DNA from: Nocardioides mangrovi
GTDB lineage: Bacteria > Actinomycetota > Actinomycetes > Propionibacteriales > Nocardioidaceae
NCBI RefSeq assembly: GCF_020073815.1
Contig: NZ_JAIQZJ010000016.1
Coordinates: forward strand, 62,001-126,000
Direction of reading: 5' to 3'
DNA: 64,000 nt
The position numbers were made by a program, and so were the translations under genes. Under the pieces are notes generated by a model. It worked only from the letters and a program-made list of their open reading frames with translations. It made no database searches and was not told where the DNA came from. Positions 34,491-42,125 of this stretch are shown here, piece after piece. Each line of letters begins with the position of its first letter. Position 1 is the first letter of the stretch.

Positions 34491-36356
34491 CTAGCCAGCG
34501 GTCGGCACGCCCGTGATCGGATCGATCACTAGCGCAGCTTCGTCAGCGGGACGGCCTTGATGATGCGTCGCCTGCACTAGCAGGGACCGGGTTGCCGCGT
34601 CGTTGAGATGCCCAATCCGCTTTAGACCGAATGCAACGGTCCGCCTTCTGATGCCGATCCGGGCGGATACGACCTGCTTCTCCGGGACATCGGGAGGCGA
34701 GTCCAGGCACCCCGTCAACGCCTTAGTCAACAACGCCGCGCTCGTCGGCTTCAGCCGGCTGAGATTCGCAGTCTTGGCACCCTGCAGGATCTCGTCAACT
34801 GCGGCAGTGAGTGTCTCGTAGCGCTTCGTCCATGCCCACGAAGCCCGGGACGGTGGCAGTTTGCCAAGCTTGAGCCGACTGTAGCCGTGGGAATCGAAGG
34901 CGCACATATCGAGCGCGATAACCGGCACGTGGACAATCTCGGCGAGCTTGATCATCCGCGGTTTTAGATCCAGGAACGACGGCAGCACTACGTTCTCGGG
35001 CCGGTCTTGCTCCTTCAGGTCTGCCGGTTTCGTCGGGTCGAATGACTTGACCCGGGCCAGCAGCCAATAGGGCGAGACGTTCTTGCCGCGACTGCCGTCG
35101 CTCCGCACCATTACGTCGCATGGCTGCGCGAGCAGGATGAGGTGATACCGGCTCTCCGGCTTCTTGCCGAGGAGCACCTGGTCCGGGTTGACGATCTGGA
35201 AGATGTCGCCGGGTTCAATCGGCTGCACGGTGCCCGACAAGAAGCTGGCAGAGTCGAACAGCTCCAGAGCCTCGATCGCTGAGACGTCGTCTGGCCTCAA
35301 ACCGCTGGAACCCATGTTGAGAGCGAGCGCTTCATGCATCGGTGCGAGGGTGTCCCGAGTGCCGTCCGCGGGTCGTACGGCTTCGCTCATCGCTCGTCGC
35401 GCCACGGCTTGCAGCGGTCGCAGCACGTGATCTGGTTCGTGCACGCCTTCCTTGATCGCGGCCGCGAACATGCTGAGGAGCTGGAAGTCCGTGGTCTTGG
35501 CAAGCAGCTCGGCAGCGGCGGTATGTCCGGCGGTCAGCGCCGTTCCGAGGACCTCTCGCATGGTGGAGAGATGTTGGCGAAACAGCACACCGAGAAGGCG
35601 GATCGCGAACCGTTCTGGATCGGCATCGAGCTGCGGCTTGCTTAGGACAACCAGCGCCCCCGGCTGCAGGTCGTTGGCAGCCGTTATCTCACGCTCGAGC
35701 TGCTCTTCGTCGTCCTCGTCCTGTGCTGAGTGAGTCAGCAAGCAGCACCATGTCCGGTCAACGTCGGACCGCGCGAGCAGTTCGGCTACCACGCGGTCGC
35801 CCGCGTCAGTCGCTCCCCCTTCGCGGGAGAAGTCCCGGTCGACGAGTACGAGCGTCGGTCCATTCTGATCCAGCGAGGCGCTGCCCGTTGCCTGCCACTG
35901 CGCGAGCGTCAAGGACTCGAACCCGTGGTCACGAAAGATCGCTTCCAAGGCTGGCCGGCTGCTGACGTCGGTGACATCAACCGGGTCGACCTGTCCCGGT
36001 GTGTCGTCGTCGACCTCGGCAAGCTGGGACAGCTCGGCCAACCGTGACTGCGCGGGTTTCGGCAGGTCACCACCCCGCGCGATGTCAACCGCCTCATCGA
36101 GGTCGACGACCTCGCCATCGTCGTCCGTGAAGACCGCGCGTAGCACCGAGTCAGCAACCAAGTCCGCCAACGGCAGCATGCCGCTCTGCAGCTGCGCGAC
36201 CACGGTGTCCGCGTCGTATGGATCGTTTCCCTCGTCAAGCATGTTCTGGTCGTCGACGCCGATGACTCGCTCAATACCCAGGAGATCCAGGACAGGAGCG
36301 ACAGCGTCGCGAGCAGCGTCAAGCAGACTCGGCTGTTCGACGACAGATTCGGTCAC
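34491..36356 (-). CDS. Receiver-like protein with a large insertion (island operon gene 3)
   Basis: The 621-residue product begins with features of a response-regulator receiver: an acidic pair in VIGVDDQN (D35, D36), a phosphoacceptor-like LVLVDRDFS (D173), a LLTHS strand end (T208/S210) and VVLSKPQL (K240). The distance from the acidic pair to D173 is about 138 residues instead of about 40, so roughly 95 residues are inserted in the domain. The C-terminal 370 residues, including YHLILLAQPCDVMVRSDG, are unrecognised and may be the effector. Its start overlaps the GHKL gene stop (ATGA, 36353-36356), so the two are made together. No nuclease motif was identified. Confidence 0.7.
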   Translation of the reverse strand: MTESVVEQPSLLDAARDAVAPVLDLLGIERVIGVDDQNMLDEGNDPYDADTVVAQLQSGMLPLADLVADSVLRAVFTDDDGEVVDLDEAVDIARGGDLPKPAQSRLAELSQLAEVDDDTPGQVDPVDVTDVSSRPALEAIFRDHGFESLTLAQWQATGSASLDQNGPTLVLVDRDFSREGGATDAGDRVVAELLARSDVDRTWCCLLTHSAQDEDDEEQLEREITAANDLQPGALVVLSKPQLDADPERFAIRLLGVLFRQHLSTMREVLGTALTAGHTAAAELLAKTTDFQLLSMFAAAIKEGVHEPDHVLRPLQAVARRAMSEAVRPADGTRDTLAPMHEALALNMGSSGLRPDDVSAIEALELFDSASFLSGTVQPIEPGDIFQIVNPDQVLLGKKPESRYHLILLAQPCDVMVRSDGSRGKNVSPYWLLARVKSFDPTKPADLKEQDRPENVVLPSFLDLKPRMIKLAEIVHVPVIALDMCAFDSHGYSRLKLGKLPPSRASWAWTKRYETLTAAVDEILQGAKTANLSRLKPTSAALLTKALTGCLDSPPDVPEKQVVSARIGIRRRTVAFGLKRIGHLNDAATRSLLVQATHHQGRPADEAALVIDPITGVPTAG

Positions 36357-38863
36357 GCCAGCTCCTGCGTTTTCGACGAGCCAAACTCAATGACGAAGTC
36401 CCGACGCCGACCATCACTGCTGCGCTCGGGCGAGAGCTCGACGGTCGCACCCTCGGGTTCAAGAAGCTGACGAATCACGAAGAGCCCCAGACCGCGCCCG
36501 TTCCGACGTTTGCCCGACACGAACGGGTCGAAGATCAGCCCCTCAAGGCTCGGGTCGATACCGGGTCCGTTGTCAGACACGACCAGGCTTGGCCGGTCGA
36601 CCATGATCGTGACGCGACCCGGTTCAGCGGTCTGCAGGCTCCGGATCCAGTACTCGCTATTGAGGATCAGGTTGTCAAGGACTTGCGTGAGTCGGCCAGG
36701 GTTGATGCTGACGGTGAAGTCGTCCTTCACCGTTACCGCCATGTTGATGTTGTAGCCCAGATCATCCCAACGCGTATTGAAATGCGTCGCGATCTCCTTG
36801 AGCACCACTGACATTGTCACCTGCTCGCGGTGTTCGCGACGGTAGCGAAGGGCGGGGTTCAAGTGCCCGAGTTGCCGGGTGAGCGCGGCCGTCGAGGACA
36901 GAACGTGCTCCGCATAGGTCCGCACGGTCACTTCACGGATCGGTGGCTTGAGGCCACGCAGCATTGCCTGGGTACGGCGGCGGAGACGATCGGTGATCTG
37001 GCTGACCTCGTGCGAAAGGGCTTCGGCCGTCAATCCCAAGGCAACCGTCTCCCAGGCCTCCGACAGCTGTCCCTGGACGGCGTCGAACTGCTCGCGAAGC
37101 ACGATCAGCGCGCTTCGCTGCCGGCCGTAGGTAGCCCGCAAGCCTTCGACGTCTGTCGACAGCTGATCGATGGTCGACAACACCGCGCGTATCTGTTCCG
37201 CGGCGTCGTGGAGGGACTTGGTTCCTTCCGGAAAGAGGGACTCTCCGAGGCTCTCCTCTTGGCTCTCGGCTGCGGTGAGCGCAGACAGCGCAGCGCCACG
37301 CGCAGCCTGGAGATTCGTCAGGAGAACGCCGGTCTGAACATCCTGCTGGTCCGTCTGTTCGATCAGCACAGTCGGCGTGGACTCGGCGGGAACGTCCGCT
37401 TGGGCAGCGGCCAGTTCACGCAGGTAGTCGTTATAGCTGCGGCGTACGAAAGACTGCGCGTTGTCGGTGTACTTCAGCCAGCGCTCCATGATCGTCAGGA
37501 AGCTGCGATGGGCCGGGGTGTCGCGGAACTTCTCACGACTGCTTGTTTCTTCAAGGCCGGGATTGTCAGCGGCACTCAGGTCGATGAAGCCGATGATGTT
37601 CTCAGGTCTGAGGTTGTAGAACGATGACCCCGTCGTCCACCGGGAGGCGAGGTTCAGCCAGTCCCGCGAGACGGGGATCCCGAAGCCATCTCGGTAGATC
37701 CGGACGCCGTTTATCTCCTTCAGGAAGGCGCGGTAGTCGCTGGCCGAGTCGAAGACCGACGGCACGTCGTCGCGGAGTCGCACCATGTCGATCTCGCCCG
37801 AGAACGGGCCTGGGTCGATCAGTTCTCCGCTGCTCCTGGGCACACCATCCATGTCCGCGAGAGCGAACTGCGCGTCAAAGGCGATGTAGCCATCCGGATC
37901 CGCTCGAACCCCCAGGCTGGCTACTTGGTCCTGCTTGTTCGTGAGCAGCCAATCGAGAAAGGCTGCGCCGCGATCAGCAGCGATGGTTTGCTCATACGTG
38001 GCGCGCTTGTCAGCTCCACTCCGATCCGGCCTGAAGTAGTCCTGCGTCATCGTCCCGGACACTGAGAGAACCCGGTGTCGATAGTCCAGTTCGTACCGGA
38101 GCATGGCGTTGGCGCGCACAGCACGGGGTCGTTCACGGAGATCGATTGCCTGGCCGTCGATGTTCAGACTGACCTTGAACCCGCGGTTCCCGAATGGGGA
38201 AATCATGGCCGCGAGCTGTCGCTCGAGTTCGTCGCCATCCGGGCCATGCCAGCTGTCGGGACTGCGCAGACCACGGATCTTTAGCGTGGTGCCGTGCTCG
38301 TCGCGGCCAGCATGCTCGGAGGTCAGCGTGAACTTGACGCTGTCGAGCCGGTCCGCCGACGCGTACTCATCCCAGGGGATCGTCAATCGGTGGGCGACGC
38401 CGCTCCCCTTAACGACGGTGTAGAGATCCAGCACCCGTCCGAGCCGCTGCGTCCCGAGCCGACCCAGCCCCTTGTCGCCGACAGGGGTGCGCTTCTTGGC
38501 TGTGGTCTTGCCCTTGGCTTTCAGATCTCGCTTCTGGCTACCGGACACGGTGAGCCAGCTCTGGATGATCTCCTCGCGAGTCATGCCGGTGCCGCGGTCT
38601 CTGACCTCGATCTCCCCCCGCAAGACTCCGCCGTCGTCGGCATCGTTCGGCGAATCGATGGACCTGCCATCGACAGCCGTCAGTGATTGGGTATCGACCA
38701 CAATCCGAGCACTCGCAGAGTCCGCGTCGTAGGCGTTCTTGGCGAGCTCGACGATCGCTTGTACGTCATCCTGGATCATCTCCTCGCCGAGCCGAAAAAC
38801 AACCGACGGATGGACCGACAATGTGAGGCCGTCGGTACGTCCGTCGCTGCTCGGGTTGGCCAT
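36353..38863 (-). CDS. Double-GHKL ATPase/histidine-kinase-like protein (island operon gene 2)
   Basis: The 836-residue protein has two ATP-binding GHKL domains. The N-terminal one is HSP90/MORC-like: VELAKNAYDADS (E39, N43), EVRDRGTGMT (D89) and GDKGLGRLGTQRLG (129-142). A middle region of about 350 residues follows. The C-terminal part resembles a sensor kinase: a helical region with GLTAEALSHEVSQITDRL (H618), N-box NLILNSEYW (N735), G1 VSDNGPGID and G2 NGRGLGLFVIRQLL. No membrane helix is present. It could sense a substrate with the first domain and phosphorylate the receiver-like partner with the second. Related multi-GHKL proteins occur in defence loci; activity here is inferred. Confidence 0.75.
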   Translation of the reverse strand: MANPSSDGRTDGLTLSVHPSVVFRLGEEMIQDDVQAIVELAKNAYDADSASARIVVDTQSLTAVDGRSIDSPNDADDGGVLRGEIEVRDRGTGMTREEIIQSWLTVSGSQKRDLKAKGKTTAKKRTPVGDKGLGRLGTQRLGRVLDLYTVVKGSGVAHRLTIPWDEYASADRLDSVKFTLTSEHAGRDEHGTTLKIRGLRSPDSWHGPDGDELERQLAAMISPFGNRGFKVSLNIDGQAIDLRERPRAVRANAMLRYELDYRHRVLSVSGTMTQDYFRPDRSGADKRATYEQTIAADRGAAFLDWLLTNKQDQVASLGVRADPDGYIAFDAQFALADMDGVPRSSGELIDPGPFSGEIDMVRLRDDVPSVFDSASDYRAFLKEINGVRIYRDGFGIPVSRDWLNLASRWTTGSSFYNLRPENIIGFIDLSAADNPGLEETSSREKFRDTPAHRSFLTIMERWLKYTDNAQSFVRRSYNDYLRELAAAQADVPAESTPTVLIEQTDQQDVQTGVLLTNLQAARGAALSALTAAESQEESLGESLFPEGTKSLHDAAEQIRAVLSTIDQLSTDVEGLRATYGRQRSALIVLREQFDAVQGQLSEAWETVALGLTAEALSHEVSQITDRLRRRTQAMLRGLKPPIREVTVRTYAEHVLSSTAALTRQLGHLNPALRYRREHREQVTMSVVLKEIATHFNTRWDDLGYNINMAVTVKDDFTVSINPGRLTQVLDNLILNSEYWIRSLQTAEPGRVTIMVDRPSLVVSDNGPGIDPSLEGLIFDPFVSGKRRNGRGLGLFVIRQLLEPEGATVELSPERSSDGRRRDFVIEFGSSKTQELA

Positions 38864-38902
38864 GGGATCAGACTAGAGAGTCGCCAGCGCTCGGATGCGG
38901 CG

Positions 38903-40261
38903 TTATGAGGATAGGGCGCCCTGCAGCACGAGGATCGACTCGGCTCGCATGGTGCCGACGGTGTCGTTTCGGATGGCCATGCGCTTGCGCCCGTTAGGGA
39001 TGTTCCGCGCAAGTGTCACGACGTGCGCACAACCGTGGCGTGCCGCGAGTTCAGTCACGATCTGCGTCGTCGGGATCCGGTTCCCAGAGATGCTTCGTTC
39101 GCCAAGCGTCCAGAACTGAAACGCCCCGGCGCGCAACTGACGATTGATCGCCATCATCGCGTCGTCGAGATCGCACACGAACGTGGAAAATCGCCGCAGC
39201 CCGTCGCCAGGCAGGTCTTGCAACAGCTTGGCAGTGATCCGGACCCCATCGGAGCTGGCCCCAAGCGTGGTAACCCGCTTCAGCACATCAGGCCCCGCCT
39301 TGCCCCCCAGACTGGCCACATCCGTTCGGTATGGAGTCGCGATGAGGTCGGCGAGTCGGTCACCGCCGTCGAGATCTGCTCGGTCGATCCAGGACAGCGG
39401 CAAGAAGGCGTACTGGCCGTACGGCACAGTGGTTCGGTTGTCCCCGTACGGCGGCGAAGTCATCAGAAGATCAGCCTTAACGGCTGGTGTCTTGAGCGAG
39501 CGAACATCGGCCAACCGGGTACCGATCTCGCCGGCGTAATGGCCATTTCGCGCCACCATGTCAGCACTGACCAGCTGATCCCGCTGCGCCGTCGCTTCGG
39601 TGACGTTCTCGTCAGCGATCCTCTCGAACTCAATAACTGCATCAACCGAGCGTTGCTCCAGCACCGATGCCTCGTACACGTGCAATTTGAAAGTCGAGGT
39701 GCGGGAGTTGCTGACTTGCCGCACAGTCCCGGCGAGACACACCCAGTAGAAGCGCCGGACGTCTCGACTTGCAACGGACGCGATGGCACGGTGGAGTTTG
39801 GTGAGCTGAATGGCCACCGGGTCAGAGAACCACTTCGCCCGGCCGCGGAAGGTGAGCATGTCGGTCCGACGGTCGCGCGCAACAGTCGCGCAGATGTCCG
39901 CCAATGCTCTGCGGAGCGTCTGCTCCTTGAGTGGCCGAGCCTTGACACGCAACAGCAAGACGGCGAGCGGGTTGATGTCGACGCCGCGGAAGTCGAGGCC
40001 GCGCAGCATGGATTCCGTCATCACGGTGCCGGAGCCAGCGAACGGATCAACGACAAGTTGCCGTCGCTTCTCCGTCGCGATCCATGCGTCCAGGAGGGCA
40101 CCTTGGACCTGGGGCACCATCATGGCTGGGTAGTTGAACAGCGCATGGCCCATGGTCCGTCGACTATCAGCGGCGAATGTCCAGTAGTCGGGGTCGCTGG
40201 CCAATGGCTTGAGTAGGCGGTCGCGGAGCGCGCTGGCCGCAGGCGACGTCGTGGTGCCCAT
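38903..40261 (-). CDS. DNA methyltransferase, N6A/N4C type (island operon gene 1)
   Basis: The 452-residue protein carries the AdoMet motif VVDPFAGSGT (residues 71-79) followed by the catalytic motif TSPPYGDN (268-275), in the order I then IV. SPPY is typical of amino-methyltransferases acting on adenine N6 or cytosine N4. A short region between them may be the target-recognition part. ATG 40261 is preferred because AAAGGAGG lies six bases upstream. It heads the minus-strand operon; the GHKL gene starts 39 bases after its stop. No restriction endonuclease is adjacent, so it is either an orphan modifier or the self-marking arm of the three-gene system. Confidence 0.85.
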   Translation of the reverse strand: MGTTTSPAASALRDRLLKPLASDPDYWTFAADSRRTMGHALFNYPAMMVPQVQGALLDAWIATEKRRQLVVDPFAGSGTVMTESMLRGLDFRGVDINPLAVLLLRVKARPLKEQTLRRALADICATVARDRRTDMLTFRGRAKWFSDPVAIQLTKLHRAIASVASRDVRRFYWVCLAGTVRQVSNSRTSTFKLHVYEASVLEQRSVDAVIEFERIADENVTEATAQRDQLVSADMVARNGHYAGEIGTRLADVRSLKTPAVKADLLMTSPPYGDNRTTVPYGQYAFLPLSWIDRADLDGGDRLADLIATPYRTDVASLGGKAGPDVLKRVTTLGASSDGVRITAKLLQDLPGDGLRRFSTFVCDLDDAMMAINRQLRAGAFQFWTLGERSISGNRIPTTQIVTELAARHGCAHVVTLARNIPNGRKRMAIRNDTVGTMRAESILVLQGALSS

Positions 40262-40270
40262 TGCATCCTC

Positions 40271-40287
40271 CTTTGACCAGGTCAAAG
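40271..40287. promoter_or_regulatory. Perfect palindrome at the methyltransferase leader
   Basis: CTTTGACCAGGTCAAAG is an eight-base perfect inverted repeat with one central base. On the minus strand its last four bases are the start of the Shine-Dalgarno sequence (40267-40274). It could be a repressor operator, or an mRNA hairpin that hides the ribosome site of the whole operon. Confidence 0.65.
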
Positions 40288-40767
40288 CCGCGGGGCCGGA
40301 GCCGCCGCGGCTTCTCGAAACTGCACGTCTGACCGGCGGTACCTGCAGGTCAAGTTGACTCTATCTAAAGGAAGGTTGACGGAACATGAAATCAACGCGT
40401 GTCGCGCGTTGGAGTCATCGATGCCCTCACGCTCTGCGGGTAGGTGACTTCGGGCTGGTTGGCGAGGTCTCCGGCACAGCCTCGACGAGGCCGCAGGACG
40501 TCCAACTCAACGCTCAACTCGTTGCAGCTCAGGTCTCTCGTTCCACTTCAGCGGCGGCCAGGCACGCTCGCTACCGCACTCACGAGTTGCGACGCGCCGT
40601 GCAGCTCGGTACCCGTGACTAGTCGCAGCCGGCGCCCGGGCACCTAACACAGCACGTTTCTCGGCCTGGGCGACTCTCGCGTCAGGTGGGACCTCGACGG
40701 GCTGCGTCATTGCAGATTCGGGCGCGCATCACTCTAGGTGGGCAGGACGCAAAGCCTCGCACCCGTT
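40288..40767. other. Gap between operon and integrase, no confident gene
   Basis: About 480 bases with no supportable coding region. Short frames on both strands have no recognisable motif and no good ribosome site. The part nearest the methyltransferase should contain the operon promoter. A small excisionase gene could be expected here, but none was identified. Confidence 0.55.
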
Positions 40768-41784
40768 CTAGAGTTTGCCGAGGTTGAGTCGCGCAGCTTC
40801 AGCGCGGGCGCGTTCGGCAGCGGTGGCTCGGGTGTAGCGGATGAGCATGTCGGTGCGGGTCCAGCCGGCCATGGCCATGAGTCCAGATTCCGAGCCGCCG
40901 GCGGCGAGCCAGCGGTGGGCGGCGGTGTGGCGGAGCTTGTGGGGGTGAAAGCCGGTGATCTCGGCGAGTGTGGCGCGGCGGCGCAGGGCTTTGCTGAGGC
41001 CGTCGTAGCCGAACCGGGTGCCGCGGGCGCCGAGCCAGAGGGTCGGAACGTCGGCCGAGGGGTGCTGCAGCCGCAGGTCGAAGTAGGCGTGGAGGGCGCG
41101 GGTGGTGGCGGGGCCGACGGGGATGACGCGGCCTCGGCCGCCCTTGCCGTGCCGGATGGTGATCCGGCCGCCGGGGAGGTCGAGGTCGTCGGTGTGCAGG
41201 GCGGTGACCTCGCCGATGCGGATGCCGGTCTCGAGCATGAGCCGGATGATGGCCTCGTCGCGGCGGTGGTGGAAGGTCTCGTCGGTGCGGAAGGTGGGGT
41301 GGGTGCAGGTGCGGATCAGGGCGCGCAGCTCGTCGTCGCTCAGCGGCGTGACCAGCTTCTGCCGGTGGACGGGTCCTTTCATGCCGGCGAACGGGTCGGC
41401 GGGCAGGGTCCCGGTTGCGATGGCCCAGAGGGTGAAGCGCCGGACGGCCTGGTGCCGGGTCCGGACGGTCCCGGGCGTGTTGCCGCGCTGGAGGAGGTGG
41501 ACCATCCAGGTCTGCAGCGACGTCCGGACCATCGGGGCGAGGCCAGTGGTCTGGCACCAGGCTAGGTAGCGCCGGGCCCCCTCGGCGTAGAGCTTGATCG
41601 TTCCGGCGGCCTTGTTCTCGGCGCGCATGGCGAGCTGCCACTCGGGGATCAGAGCTGCGAGGCCGGCAGCACTCGGCTCGAGGGTGCTCGTCCCGACAGC
41701 GGGGGCTTCGCTCGGAGCCGGGACGCTCGAGGTGGCCGTGGCGGTGAACTGGATGCGAGGGGGCTGCATGCGGGGTGTGGTCAT
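40768..41784 (-). CDS. Tyrosine recombinase (island integrase)
   Basis: The 338-residue protein has a core-binding domain (SLQTWMVHLLQRGNTPGTV) and the catalytic domain with R189 (TGIRIGEV), K214 (HGKGGRGRV), H282 and R285 (PHKLRHTAA), W308 in the H/W position (AGWTRTD) and the nucleophile Y317 (IRYTRA). It has everything needed for site-specific recombination. It ends just inside the island and reads away from the tRNA gene, the usual arrangement for tRNA-targeting elements. ATG 41784 gives a normal length; the next 160 bases up to the tRNA contain no gene. Confidence 0.93.
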   Translation of the reverse strand: MTTPRMQPPRIQFTATATSSVPAPSEAPAVGTSTLEPSAAGLAALIPEWQLAMRAENKAAGTIKLYAEGARRYLAWCQTTGLAPMVRTSLQTWMVHLLQRGNTPGTVRTRHQAVRRFTLWAIATGTLPADPFAGMKGPVHRQKLVTPLSDDELRALIRTCTHPTFRTDETFHHRRDEAIIRLMLETGIRIGEVTALHTDDLDLPGGRITIRHGKGGRGRVIPVGPATTRALHAYFDLRLQHPSADVPTLWLGARGTRFGYDGLSKALRRRATLAEITGFHPHKLRHTAAHRWLAAGGSESGLMAMAGWTRTDMLIRYTRATAAERARAEAARLNLGKL

Positions 41785-41950
41785 GACCGCAGGCGAACAC
41801 CCGCACTCCCCCGCTAGGTCACCCAGATCAGCCAGATCGCCTAGCTCAGCCAGCTCAGCCTGCGGAGAGCGGTCCTGCTGTGCCGGGCAGCAGAGGCAGT
41901 GTCCGACTTTCGCGGCCGTTTGTGGACAGCTGATCAAGTCTCTAAATGCT

Positions 41951-41984
41951 TTCAGGCTCGGAATCCGTAGATTCCGAGCCTGAA
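41951..41984 (-). terminator. Island-borne hairpin after the tRNA gene
   Basis: A perfect 15-base stem (41951-41965 with 41970-41984) closes a CGTA loop, six bases after the tRNA 3' end on the minus strand. It came with the island and probably replaces the tRNA's original terminator at 27651-27687. Confidence 0.8.
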
Positions 41985-41989
41985 ACTTT

Positions 41990-42024
41990 GTAGCGGGGGC
42001 AGGATTTGAACCTGCGACCTCTGG
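41990..42024 (-). repeat. Right attachment site inside the tRNA gene
   Basis: This is the second copy of the 35-base direct repeat, covering the anticodon-stem 3' side to the acceptor end of the tRNA. The island restores the tRNA but with ACAAA instead of ACCAA after it, so the CCA is no longer encoded. Confidence 0.92.
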
Positions 42025-42064
42025 GTTATGAGCCCAGCGAGCTACCGAGCTGCTCCACCCCGCG
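41991..42064 (-). tRNA. Initiator tRNA-fMet (CAT anticodon)
   Basis: The 74-base gene folds as a full cloverleaf. The anticodon is CAU in a CUCAUAA loop, and the anticodon stem carries three consecutive G-C pairs (CUGGG with CCCAG). Position 1 is C facing U72, an unpaired end as required in bacterial initiators. The T-arm is GCAGG-UUCAAAU-CCUGC. These features mark an initiator rather than elongator tRNA-Met. The 3' CCA is not encoded. The tRNA is the integration target of the island. Confidence 0.95.
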
Positions 42065-42125
42065 TCGGTGAACACAACATTACAGACCGGCCCGGGGCGC
42101 GCCAAATCGGGGTCGGCCGAGCCCG

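Larger units (their letters stand above)
27694..42024. mobile_element. Integrated genomic island in the initiator tRNA gene
   Basis: The segment is bounded by two identical 35-base copies of the tRNA-fMet 3' end (27694-27728 and 41990-42024). It carries a tyrosine recombinase next to the intact tRNA. Its genes are mostly unrecognised and visibly lower in GC and less codon-biased than the flanks, most clearly from 31.5 to 40.3 kb. No relaxase, conjugation ATPase, replication initiator, phage structural gene or clear excisionase was found, so it looks like a mobilisable or passively moving island rather than a complete ICE or prophage. Its cargo is a membrane/vWA cassette, a pair of sensor-like proteins and a methyltransferase/GHKL/receiver operon. 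Confidence 0.9.

Noticed and set aside
40386..40710. Possible excisionase in the gap before the integrase
   Set aside because: The short frames on both strands show no helix-turn-helix, no good start and unnatural composition.
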